In this document: piece after piece, positions 38,361-47,278 of the stretch
Layout: the number at the start of each line of letters is the position of its first letter
Numbering within the stretch: the stretch's first letter is position 1
Assembly (NCBI GenBank): GCA_021397835.1
Contig: JAJFZO010000863.1
Span: 62,001 to 126,000, forward strand
Reading direction: 5' to 3'
Length of the DNA stretch: 64,000 bases
Source: Moringa oleifera
Taxonomy: Eukaryota; Streptophyta; Magnoliopsida; Brassicales; Moringaceae
Program-made: the position numbers and the translations under genes
The notes under the pieces: model-generated
What the model was told of the DNA's origin: nothing
Seen by the model: the letters and a program-made list of their open reading frames with translations, nothing else
The model's database searches: none

Positions 38361-38815
38361 TACCTGCAATCAAACATTGAGCTCTAGAAAGTAGTATCCA
38401 CTGGTATCCATGCTACAAAGATACTCAACAGTAGCTGCTCCAACATAATCAACAGAATCAGCTAACCTTCTAACTGTTTGCTCAAGTTGCTTGACAGTTT
38501 CCAGAGGAGGCCCAGGTGTCAGCCTCCTCACTGACCTATACCAGACACATTAGAAAGTAAGGATCTGTTAATAAAATACTCCTAAAAAATAAATATTAAT
38601 CTTCTTCTTTTATGATTGAGAAGGTGGGGTGTAAGTTGAATTCCATAGAAAGGAACATAGAGATAAGAAAAATATTGTACTCTGCAACCAAATCTAAATT
38701 CTGTGTCACGAAAAAAGAGTTAACCTTCTGGTGTGTCCTCAGGATATAGCAATCACGGTTATTCAAAGTTGCAATATTTTCATCATGATCACAAAGTAGC
38801 TGAATCAATAGATGC
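38361..38815 (-). pseudogene. ACCase exon pair, unit 10 (last)
   Basis: Exon A (about 38730-38800) reads IQLLCDHDENIATLNNRDCY, with the donor kept. The minisatellite that should precede it is cut after about 90 bp, at 38905, where 14-3-3 sequence begins. Confidence 0.87.
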
Positions 38816-38911
38816 TGAATCAAATTAGAAAATAGGATGCCGATTTAAATTGCTACCCCATCAAAACTGCTTCTGCTATGGCTACTCCATCAAAACAGCT
38901 ATTGTTACTGA

Positions 38912-39075
38912 CCTGCGCATTTGAAGTCCAAAGTTGAGGTTATCTCTTAAAAGTTACATGATAAGAGCAGTCCTTGTATGATTTTTCTCCCAAAGTGTCA
39001 AGCTTAGTAGTGGCTTCGTTAAATGCCTCAAATAAAAGTACAATGAAGGCAATTCGGGCCATCTCTAATATTTAG
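38912..39075 (-). pseudogene. 14-3-3 protein exon fragment
   Basis: 14-3-3 proteins bind phosphoserine motifs. On the minus strand the fragment reads AFNEATTKLDTLGEKSYKDC then ALIM, stop, LLRDNL and LWTSNAQ, ending at a GT donor beside the ACCase array. It matches the end of the well-conserved AFDEA..[29 protein letters not shown] segment (helices 8-9). Breaks: a stop in place of the Gln of LIMQ and 1-nt shifts near the SYKDC/ALIM and NL/LWTS points. No other 14-3-3 exon is visible nearby. Confidence 0.8.
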
Positions 39076-39079
39076 TAAT

Positions 39080-39740
39080 GAAACAATCCTCTAGTTTTGT
39101 TTTGACATAAGCAAGCAATAAGAGACTAGAAAACAAGATGATTTGCATGGTTGAATCAACATTGCAAAAAAAGGAATGACAACATTCAACATGACAGCAT
39201 ATGGACATCCTCACAAGTGAACAAGCATAACAAGATGAGATAAGCACAAACTGTAAAGCTTGCCATTCCATTACCTTGCTTGAGAGGCTTTTCTGTCTTA
39301 AAAGTCTATCTTTCAGTATGCATTTAAATATTACAAATACTTCAACTAAAATACGTTGTGGATATGTTTCCCCACATGATCATTCCTCGGTGCAAATTCT
39401 GTTAATGAATCCAGATTCGTGTCTCTCCAATCTCCACTAATGGTCTATGACTTAAGTATGTGTGCACGCACATGGAGAACCAGCTAAGTGGGCTACATGA
39501 CATATTGATAAAACCTTCAATTTTTGTAACCTCCAAATAAACATGATGATATTCAATACTAGCACTAAAGACTAGGAAATCCACCATAATGCATAATGAT
39601 AAGAAGTCAAATATAAAAAGTGAAAAAGCATAGAAACGTTACATGAAAAAGAAAATCCAACAAAATCGAGAACACACATGGAAGAAAAAAGCAATAGGCA
39701 AGAAACTTAAAGAAAATCCAAGACAACCTTATGATCATAC
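39080..39740. other. No recognised gene
   Basis: Ordinary-composition DNA between the 14-3-3 fragment and the S9A pseudogene. This is where the S9A catalytic-serine exon would be expected, but I do not find its GxSxGG motif. Confidence 0.4.
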
Positions 39741-39754
39741 ATATGCCTTTTTTC

Positions 39755-42335
39755 TCCAACCCTCAAAGTTTTCAACTGATTTACCACCCGTTGCTGGTGC
39801 AAATATTATCATTATTCTTATACAATCTCTTTCTCAACCAGGAACTTAGTGCGAAAGATATAATCTTTGATGGAATTATGCTTCATTATACCTATGGCAT
39901 TGTGATGCCACTTTTTACCCCAATTATCTTCACCTCTGGAGATGACAGAAAAATAGTCATAGTGGGCATTCTAATCTCTTGACAAAAATTTAAAGCTAAT
40001 TGAAGATATCTAAACTAAATGACAACAATATGAAGTTATAGTAGCAACTGGAATAGAGAGAACTAAACTCACATTATAACTGGAGTTAACGTAAGAACAT
40101 AATGGGAAACATACCTAACATCAGCATTTGCAATAACCCAACCATGGTCAAGAAGGCTTTTTAATTCACTATGCCACTACTTATCAAGTATTTCTCCATA
40201 AGCTCTGTACCCATGAAGCAGTCCAGGTTTTCCATTCTCTTTTTGGTTTCTGCATGAGTATACAACAGTTAGAAGAATGAAGACTCCATCATAAGAAATG
40301 ACATCGTGGTTTTCACAGGCATAAAACTCAGATAGGTCATTCCACAGATTGTGATCTCTGGAGTTGATTTCATTAGAAAAACTTAAACTTTTTGTGCTCG
40401 AGGAATTTGCAGCTATGGTGGCAATAGAGACTGTTCCATATTTTGCTGTTGAATGATATTCTACTTGTCATTTGATAAATCATAATCAACCACGTCAGCA
40501 GTCATCTGTAAAGAAATTGAAAGAACAGTGCAGATAGATGCATGTTTTTACACAATTCAATTGAAAAATCTTATTTATAGATACCTCAAGAATATTTAAA
40601 ATTATGATAACAATTGAAAATTCATTAAGAATAAATTTATGAAGAATAAATACCATGTGAGCAGCAAAACAGACAAATTTAAGTAAAATAGAGTAAAAAG
40701 ATATAGACTATGCTCACAGGATAACCTTACTGCCTTAGACAATTAACATTGAGATACAAACCAAAGAGATGATGACCCCATAAAAGGATTCCTAACTAGT
40801 TAGTCCATTAGGAAAAATTATGATCTAATTAAGTTCTAAAGCCATAGTTATTAATTCCTGCACGAAGGCACTGGATGTTGAAGAGTAACTCTGACCATGT
40901 GACTTGGGATCCATGCAATAGACAAGATATGAACATACAATGCCATGGAAGAAAACAAGAAACACCATTTTAAAAGTTAAAGAGACTATAGGGACTTTCA
41001 CATGTCACAGGTGATGATACTGTGAAATGCATGGTTGATGTGTGAAAATCATAATTTGGACCAAGTGAAATTTGAGAAACATAATTGAAAACAGGAAGAA
41101 AATGAGGGTGAAGCTCTCTCAGATAAACAGGTCCCTGCCAGAACAGCAAATACAATAATAATTGAATCAAGTGCATTACACGATTTTTAGCATTGAGAAA
41201 CTGTTGCATCTGACACATAAGGACCAGAAAACAAGTAATTTCAATTCTCTTACCCTCCCAGCAGACAGAGGTAAAGCAACTGAACAGGTTTCAAACTTTT
41301 GGCCTTCCCTCACCATAAGTACTAAATATGTATTGCAGAATCAACTATTAGTCATCAACAAAAACACTCTGCAGCAAATACGATATTAGATAGAGAGTAT
41401 ATATGCTGAATAACAATCAAAAGAAAGCAAGAAGTTGTTGCAGATATGTATTATCAACTATGCTACCAAAAAAAAAAAAATCAGCGGATTATAAGAGTTT
41501 ATAAGTGTAACAAGAGAGTGACTACACAGATTAAAAACATTGTCAAGCCACTAACCTCCCACACTGGTGGACTGAAAGAAGCACCAACAGGAAGAAGATA
41601 ATGATAATCGACTGTTTTGCCATCGTTTGGAGCATCTGTAAATATATAGAGGTGTCCTTGATGATGCTCAACTATTTAATGTGGTAGACTCTCACATTCC
41701 CAAACTAATGTGAAGCCAAATAGGGGATCAGCAACTTTTATCAGAAAGAGCTAAAAGATGGTAACAATTATTATATCACTTTAAGTATAATTAAATTGAT
41801 TTAGAAAATCTTGACACTTAGCAAAAATTGCAAATAATTTTATTTCAAGGTAATACTTTTGAAGATGTAGGAGAGAAAGTATTTACAGTCACAAAGCGAA
41901 AATCTTTAAACTGTCTATGTTAACATGAGCATTGTGATCTAGCTTTTGCAAAAGTAAAACGTCATCATCTGTTGATCCAATCATGCTATAGCATATCCTA
42001 GTAATAAAACAAAAAATTTTCAAAATAAATTTAACTCATACAATAGGCAACTTAAAATTAAATAACAATACAGAGAACATGGAATTTGAAAAAAATTCAC
42101 ATAAAAACCCACCTACATGGCCTCTTATTTTGATCAATGACAGCATAAAGCAATGCCTGCCTATCCTTGCCCCATGCAATCTTTGAAACACCGTTTGCTT
42201 TAGGCTTACTACATAAAGCACCAAAATTCAAATTCCTCACAGACAACTTAAAGAAGTCATTATCCTTATCATACGTGGTGTATGCAAGAAACTTATAATT
42301 CGGTGATATCTTTGTCAATTCTTCATAAGCATAAC
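39755..42335 (-). pseudogene. Prolyl oligopeptidase family (S9A, oligopeptidase-B-like) pseudogene
   Basis: The parent is a plant serine peptidase of family S9A (Arabidopsis At5g66960-like). Exons run in order on the minus strand: 42113-42335 (YEELTKISPNYKFLAYTTYD, SVRNLN, SKIAWGKDRQALLYAV), about 41878-41989 (SMIGSTDDDVLLLQKLD), 41556 to about 41745 (ADPLFGFTLVWECE, EHHQGHLYIFTDAP), about 41255-41310 (FETCSVALPLSAG), 41000-41135 (ELHPHFLP..VSQISLGPNYD), about 40395-40505 (VDYDLSN, NIIQQQN), 40115-40370 (SEFYACENHDVISYDGV, GLLHGYRAYGEI, WHSELKSLLDHGWVIANADV), 39755-39935 (NSIKDYIF.TKFLVEKEIV). These cover most of the beta-propeller and the start of the hydrolase domain. Stops include TAA before IVEHH, TAG for Trp in NDKWNII and TAG for Arg/Trp before WHSE. 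The catalytic domain is cut off. Confidence 0.87.
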
Positions 42336-42429
42336 CTATAAATGAATTGAAAATTAATAGAAACAAATCATTTTTCCCTATGTATAACCTTCCTAGATTC
42401 AAAATCAGTTATGCATTGAACTAGTAAAA

Positions 42430-43150
42430 TCAATGATTCATCTACTTATAATAGAATAAGAGAATCAAATCGTTATATTGCCAAACAGCATAGAATAATA
42501 AAATCTAATCCATTCTTTTTCTCTTGGAGTACTCTGTATCCAGAAAATGTTCAATTTAAACCAAGAAAAGAAAATACAGAATCATCTCCAGAATAGAGAA
42601 ACTAATGTAGTATTTCGAAAGGAAGAGGATAGTGAATGTACCTTTAAGGATCTTTGGACAAGTCGAATTTGTGATTTATCACCACAGAAGCAGACGAAGT
42701 CCTCTGAAGCACACGAAGTTGAATCTGTGGTAAAATAAATGATTCATCTGCTTATATGATCAATAGCATAGAACAATAAGATTTAATCCTTTCTTTTTCT
42801 CTTTGAGTTACTCTCAAACCAAAAATTGTTCAATTTTAAACCAAGAAAAGAAAAAACACAATTGTCTCCAAAGGTATTTCAAAAGGAAGAGGATACTGAA
42901 CGTAGCTTTATGGATGTTTGGACAAGTTGAATATGTGGATTCATGGCAACAGAAGCACACGAAGTCCTCTGAGGCATACGAAGTCGAATCTGTGGTCAAT
43001 CAATGATTCATCTGCTTATATGATCAAACAGCAAAGTGTTTAATCCTTTCTTTTTCTCTTTAAGTTACTGATCTGTAACGAGAAATTGTTCAATTTAAAA
43101 CCAAGAAAAGAAAAACGAAATTACCTCCAGAACAGAGAAACGAATGCAAC
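42430..43150 (-). repeat. Triplicated exon-like segment upstream of the S9A pseudogene
   Basis: Three diverged copies lie in tandem: about 42430-42760, 42765-43015 and 43016-43150 (partial). All contain CTTTTTCTCTT.GAGT, TTCAATTT.AAACCAAGAAAAG and, in the first two, AGTCCTCTGA.GCA.ACGAAGT.GAATCTGTGGT. On the minus strand the shared piece reads TSCASEDF. It may be a repeated 5' exon of the S9A gene, but I cannot match it to the family. Confidence 0.6.
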
Positions 43151-43285
43151 ATTCCTCTGAAGTGGAACCAGTACTGCATATCCCGTGGAATCCTTGGCAT
43201 CTGGAGCAGTTCTTCTTCATCTGGAGCAGTTCTTCTGCATCAAACTCTTTCTTCAATGGCAAGGTGGGGCTGGCGGAGGGGACTT

Positions 43286-43332
43286 TGAGAGAGAGAGAAA
43301 GAGAGAGAGGAGGAGGAGAGAGAGGAAGGGGA
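43286..43332. repeat. (GA)n-rich microsatellite
   Basis: GAGAGAGAGAAAGAGAGAGAGG followed by GGA/GAG runs. On the minus strand this is a CT-rich tract of the kind often found in plant 5' leaders. Its place upstream of the S9A pseudogene fits a former leader, but this is only a guess. Confidence 0.8.
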
Positions 43333-43394
43333 AGAACAATGCTGAAGGCGTGAAGTGCTACTGCTTAAAAAGTATTCTGGGCCCAACGGTCAAA

Positions 43395-45250
43395 ATTTGA
43401 AGGCATGCATGAAATATGCATGCATGAGAAACTTATGGGTTTTTTCATTGAACTAAAAACAATAATGTGTATCTCATGGGTTTTTTCATTGAACTAAAAA
43501 CAATAATGCATCAATTAATTTTACTATTATTTTTAAAATCAAAATAAATTTTGATTTCAATATATTAAAATGTTTAATTTAATTGAAAATATAAAAAATT
43601 TAAAGTTAAAAATTATTTAAAAAATTCACAAAACAAATTAAAAATTACTAGCATAAATAAAAATCACAAAGCTACGAATATATTTAAAAATAATTTTGAT
43701 TTATGTTGATGTTTTAAAAAACCATAAAAATGTGACAAATCAAAAATGTAAAAAGAAATTTAAAAATTAGATAAATTCCAAAGAAAAATACAAAAACACA
43801 ACTAAAAAATAAAATAAAATTCAAAACAATATGAAGAAAACTGAAAAACCAAACAAACTTAAAAGAAAGAATTCAATAAATCAAGAAAACAATAAATGTA
43901 GATTTTATAAAATTTATGAAATAATAAAAAATAGTAAGTTATATACTTAGCATAATACAAATTTTAAAATCATTGAACAATAAAAACGCCATCAAGAATC
44001 TCTCAAAAAGAAAAAATTACAAATTTATCACGAAAAAGTTAGTGACTATTATAATTTTATGATTAATTCATATTAAATGATTCTCTATAAAATAATTTTA
44101 AAAAAAATTATTCTTACAAAACAAAATAAAATTAGTAACAATATTTAATAATCATAGTATACAAATTTAACCAAAATTTTTAAAATTGTAAACAAGAATA
44201 AAACGATAATAGAAAATGACGATTTGTTGAAACATTGAAAGAAAATTCATGTAAATGCCTACAGTAAATCAAAAAAAATGTAATAAAAACAAAGACAAAA
44301 TCATAACTCAATGTAATTTTTGATCAAGAAAAATAAAGTTACTAAAGAAAATAACCGAAAAAATTAAAAATATCCAATAAAAGAAAAAGATATTAAAAAA
44401 TTAAAAAATTCAAATAATACTAAAAATTAACAAAATAATAAAAAATTAAAAAGAAAATTAACAAAATCAACATAATACTAAAAAAAACAGATTATAATAA
44501 AGAAATAAAACTCTTTACAAAGCAAAAATAGGTTTTGTTGAAAATAATAATAATAATATAATATAATATAATATAAAAATAAAATAAAAGAATATATATC
44601 AAAAAAATAATAAAAAATAAAGTCAGATAAAATAAAAATTAAAATGTAATAAATCCAAACAAAATTCAAAGAAACTAAAAATTAATTGAAGAAAGAAAAA
44701 AACACAAAAAGTTAGAAAATTTAAAAAAATGAAAAATGAGAACAATAGAGTAAAATAATTTAAAAAAATTCAAAAATAATAAAATATTCTATACAAATTT
44801 AAAAAATAATTTTAATTTACATTGGTTTTTTAAAGAAATATATAATAAAAATGTAACAAATAAAACTGTAAAACATAAAGATACAATAAAAATATAAAAG
44901 TATTTAAATAAATAAATATATAAACTATATAAAAATAAAATAAAATTTAAAAATCAGATAAAAATATATTGAACAAAGAATTAAAAATCAAATAAACTAA
45001 CAAAATTGCAATCACTTGGTGAGATTAATATTTGCAATTTTATTGAATTAAATATAAAAAATATATCAAATTTAAATAAAATAAAAACAAAATTAAATGT
45101 AATAAAATCTAAAAAACATAAAAAATTTTAAAAAATATTAAAAATAAAAGAAAATAAAATATGAAAAATAAAAAACTAAATAAATTAAGAAAATCTAAGA
45201 AAAATAAAGTTACTAAAAGAAAAATAAATTTAAAATAATAAAATTTAAAA
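43395..45250 (-). repeat. A-rich block, inverted copy of the 10-16 kb AT repeat family
   Basis: Read on the minus strand this matches the T-rich block. The GAGATTCTTGATGG..TATTG landmark near 44000 equals 12820-12850 and 15290-15320. The landmark at about 43670-43730 (CATCAACATAAATCAAAATTA) equals 13195 and 15650. The landmark at about 44505-44540 equals 10660 and 14790. The CAAGTG..AATTTTGTTAGTTTATTTG landmark near 45000 equals 10215 and 11815. All is heavily AT-converted. Confidence 0.75.
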
Positions 45251-45255
45251 AAATT

Positions 45256-45374
45256 TAATGTAACATGATAATTTCTCATGAGAAGCCACCTATTCTATTA
45301 TTACTCTTGTTTTATTACGTTTAACTTTGGAGTTTTGATGAGATTGGTGCATTAGTGCTAGTAGAATCACATCC
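45256..45374 (-). pseudogene. Degenerate 5S rRNA gene, unit 1
   Basis: On the minus strand it begins GGATGTGATTCTACTAGCAC and continues TAATGCACCAATCTCATCA, AAACTCCAAAGTTAAACG, in the order of plant 5S rRNA (GGGTGCGATCATACCAGCAC, TAATGCACCGGATCCCATCA, GAACTCCGCAGTTAAGCG). About 119 bp, the size of a 5S gene. Most differences are C-to-T or G-to-A. The internal promoter boxes are damaged, so transcription by Pol III is unlikely. Confidence 0.85.
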
Positions 45375-45517
45375 AAAAATTAAAAGCATAATGAAAACAA
45401 AAGAAAACAAAGAAAATAATTAAAAATATATATAATAGAGAAAATAAAATAAAATAAAAGTCAATAAATATATATATATATATTAAAAATAATAATATCC
45501 AAAAAAGATTATAAAAA

Positions 45518-45636
45518 AAGTACAATATGATGATTTTTGAAGAAAAACTACTGATCAAAGTACTACTTTCGTTCAAGTACGTTTAATTTTAGAGTTTTAA
45601 TGAGATTCAATGATTAGTATTGGTATGATCACATTT
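45518..45636 (-). pseudogene. Degenerate 5S rRNA gene, unit 2
   Basis: Best preserved in the A-box to C-box region. On the minus strand: TGATCATACCAATACTAAT, AAACTCTAAAATTAAACGTA, CTTGAACGAAAGTAGTACTT. This equals the 5S positions TCATACCAGCACTAA, CTCCGCAGTTAAGCGTGCTTGGGC and GAGAGTAGTACT. It starts 262 bp from unit 1. Confidence 0.87.
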
Positions 45637-45772
45637 AAAATTTTAAAAAAATTAAAATTAAAAATTAAAAAATTAAATACATAATAAAAAATGCAAATAA
45701 AATACAATAACATAAAATGAAAGATCATCAAAAGAAAAAATAAAATTTAAAAATATTTTTTTATTAAAATAA

Positions 45773-45893
45773 AAGATACAATACGAGAATTTTGAAGGAA
45801 AAACCACACATCCGAGTACTACTCTCACTTAAGTATGCTTGATTTTAGAGTTCTAATGAAATTCAATTGCATTAGTGTGGAATGATCACATTG
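45773..45893 (-). pseudogene. Degenerate 5S rRNA gene, unit 3
   Basis: On the minus strand: TGATCATTCCACACTAATGC, TAGAACTCTAAAATCAAGCA, TACTTAAGTGAGAGTAGTAC, TCGGATGTGTGGTTTTTCCT, matching 5S along its length. The start is about 255 bp from unit 2, and the spacer between them is the same AT-rich sequence as between units 3 and 4. Confidence 0.87.
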
Positions 45894-46029
45894 AAATTTT
45901 TTTAAAAAATACTAAAATAAAAATTAAAAAACATAATAAAAAATATAAATAAAATAAAATAACATAAAATAAAATAAAATATCATTAAAAAGAAAAAAAT
46001 AAAATTTAAAAATATTTTTATTAAAATAA

Positions 46030-46118
46030 GAGGTATAATACAAAGATTTCTAAAGAGGAACCACCTACCTTACCCAAACACACTTAACTTTGGTATTAGT
46101 ATTGGCATAAATACACCT
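46030..46118 (-). pseudogene. Degenerate 5S rRNA gene, unit 4 (internal deletion)
   Basis: The 3' two thirds match 5S on the minus strand (AAAGTTAAGTGTGTTTGGGT, AAGGTAGGTGGTTCCTC). About 25-30 bp around the CACCGGATCCCATCAGAAC part are lost. Spacing to unit 3 is about 257 bp. Confidence 0.78.
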
Positions 46119-46246
46119 AAAAAAATCATAAAAAAGAAAATAACGTATAAAAAAAACAACAAATAAAAGAAACAAATAACACTAAAATAAAAAAAAACAT
46201 CATTAAAAAATAAATTAAAATAATAAATCAACTTTCATCCCCATTT

Positions 46247-46258
46247 CCCCCCCCCCCC
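46247..46258. repeat. Poly(C) run of 12
   Basis: A run of 12 C in a region that is almost free of C and G. It could be real or a sequencing/assembly artefact. Confidence 0.9.
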
Positions 46259-46259
46259 T

Positions 46260-46900
46260 CACGGATACTTTTGGAAAAATAGAAATGTAATATATTCTGA
46301 CATAAAATTATATTAATTAATTGGAACCCCTTAAAAAAATTAAAAATTTCAATTCAATCTATATGTATACAAGAAATTAGTAAAATAAATAAATTTTTTT
46401 TACTTATTTAAATAACAAAAACATTTTGCAAACTTATACGTTGAAAGATCTCAGACAGTAGAATATTATGGATATAAAGTGTAGAGCATGAAATTGAGAA
46501 AAGGAAAAGAACATATTCTTGCTGTCGTTGGCAGCAACTTATTACAAAATAGTAAATAAATAAATAAAATATAAACAAGAATCAAGCCATCAACTTTTTT
46601 CTGGTTAGATGACAAAATCTATTCATTTGCTAAGATCACAATGACTGAATTTTAATTTCATAAAAAATTAATAAATTTGAAGAAATTTTAATTAGGAGGA
46701 AAACAAAAGGTTTCATCGACAAATTCGAGGCTATCCATAATAATAAAAATTAACTAAATTGATAATAATTAATTTTAAAAGGTCATCAGATCCTCAGCAG
46801 GAGTTCGATAGAAATTTTTGTACCAGTTCGGAGCTTTTATTGAAGGCCCTTTTCTCTCCTTCATTTTATCACTTACCTATCAAATTCCTAAACCCTAACG
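46260..46900. other. AT-rich spacer before the DUF3511 gene
   Basis: No exon recognised. The last 100 bp (CTCCTTCATTTTATCACTTA..AACCCTAACG) look like an ordinary plant gene leader. Confidence 0.4.
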
Positions 46901-46984
46901 TCACTAGATTTCCAACTTATAAACCCTAAAATCCGCTGTTCATTTCTCTCCGTTATGGTTCTTTCAGGCACCCTGGTGGTAGAG

Positions 46985-47278
46985 ATGGACGGGTTCGGGT
47001 CGGGTCAGAGTCCGTAAGCGGGCGATCGAAGGACGGAGATCGTGAGCGGGACGCACCTCGCTCCACCTCGCCCTATCTGCCACCGGCACCGCCTCAAACT
47101 ACTCGGTCGAGTCAAAGCGCGTCGAAGCCGTGGGGTTTCACCGATCCCGAGATGAAGAGGAAGAAGAGGATCGCCAAGTATAAGGTATACACAGTGGAAG
47201 GTAAAGTCAAAGCTTCTCTGAAGAAGGGACTTCGTTGGAGCGAGAACAAGTGTTCCCAGATCGTCCATGGATTCTAGG
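46985..47278 (+). CDS. DUF3511-family small protein (start region frameshifted)
   Basis: DUF3511 proteins are small, basic plant proteins of unknown function. The conserved C-terminal block is intact: KPWGFTDPEMKRKKRIAKYK, then VYTVEGKVKASLKKGL, and the end CSQIVHGF before TAG at 47276-47278. Upstream in the same frame lies a Ser/Pro/Arg-rich part (GRSKDGDRERDAPRSTSPYL) without ATG back to a TAA near 46928. The best start, ATG 46985 (MDGFGSG), is one frame off and would need a 1-nt change near 47006. Alternatively a spliced leader exon joins at the TTTCAG before 46971. The family usually lacks introns. GC content is far above the surroundings. It is the most nearly intact gene in the window and may be live, or recently broken. 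Confidence 0.65.

Larger units (their letters stand above)
30010..38905 (-). repeat. Ten-unit tandem array built from two ACCase exons plus a minisatellite
   Basis: Each unit of about 0.83-0.90 kb (minus-strand order) holds a TGCTACTCCATC-type minisatellite, a short exon starting LLCDHDGNVAAL after a CAG acceptor, a GT..AG intron of about 180 bp, and a second exon with LETVKQLEQAARRLA..GAATVEYL..YYFLELN. A conserved tail (AAAGGCTGCATGACAATGAAACCTTAATTAGTATGAC on the plus strand, quoted here only to locate it at e.g. 33969-34005) follows. The two exons are consecutive in the biotin-carboxylase domain of plant homomeric acetyl-CoA carboxylase, which makes malonyl-CoA. Exon B starts at about 30146, 31541, 32422, 33322, 34039, 34864, 35752, 36597, 37482 and 38361. 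No other part of ACCase is present, so the array codes for nothing functional. Confidence 0.92.

Noticed and set aside
30010..38905. A CRISPR-like reading of the regular array
   Set aside because: Units are about 850 bp, contain spliced exons of a plant gene and have no short-repeat/unique-spacer design.
45256..46118. Cassandra retrotransposon instead of 5S rDNA
   Set aside because: Not fully excluded. Four equal units with homologous spacers and no visible TG..CA ends, primer-binding site or polypurine tract fit rDNA better.
47005..47268. Minus-strand frame of 87 codons opposite the DUF3511 gene
   Set aside because: Shadow of the GC-rich plus-strand coding region, which carries the family domain.
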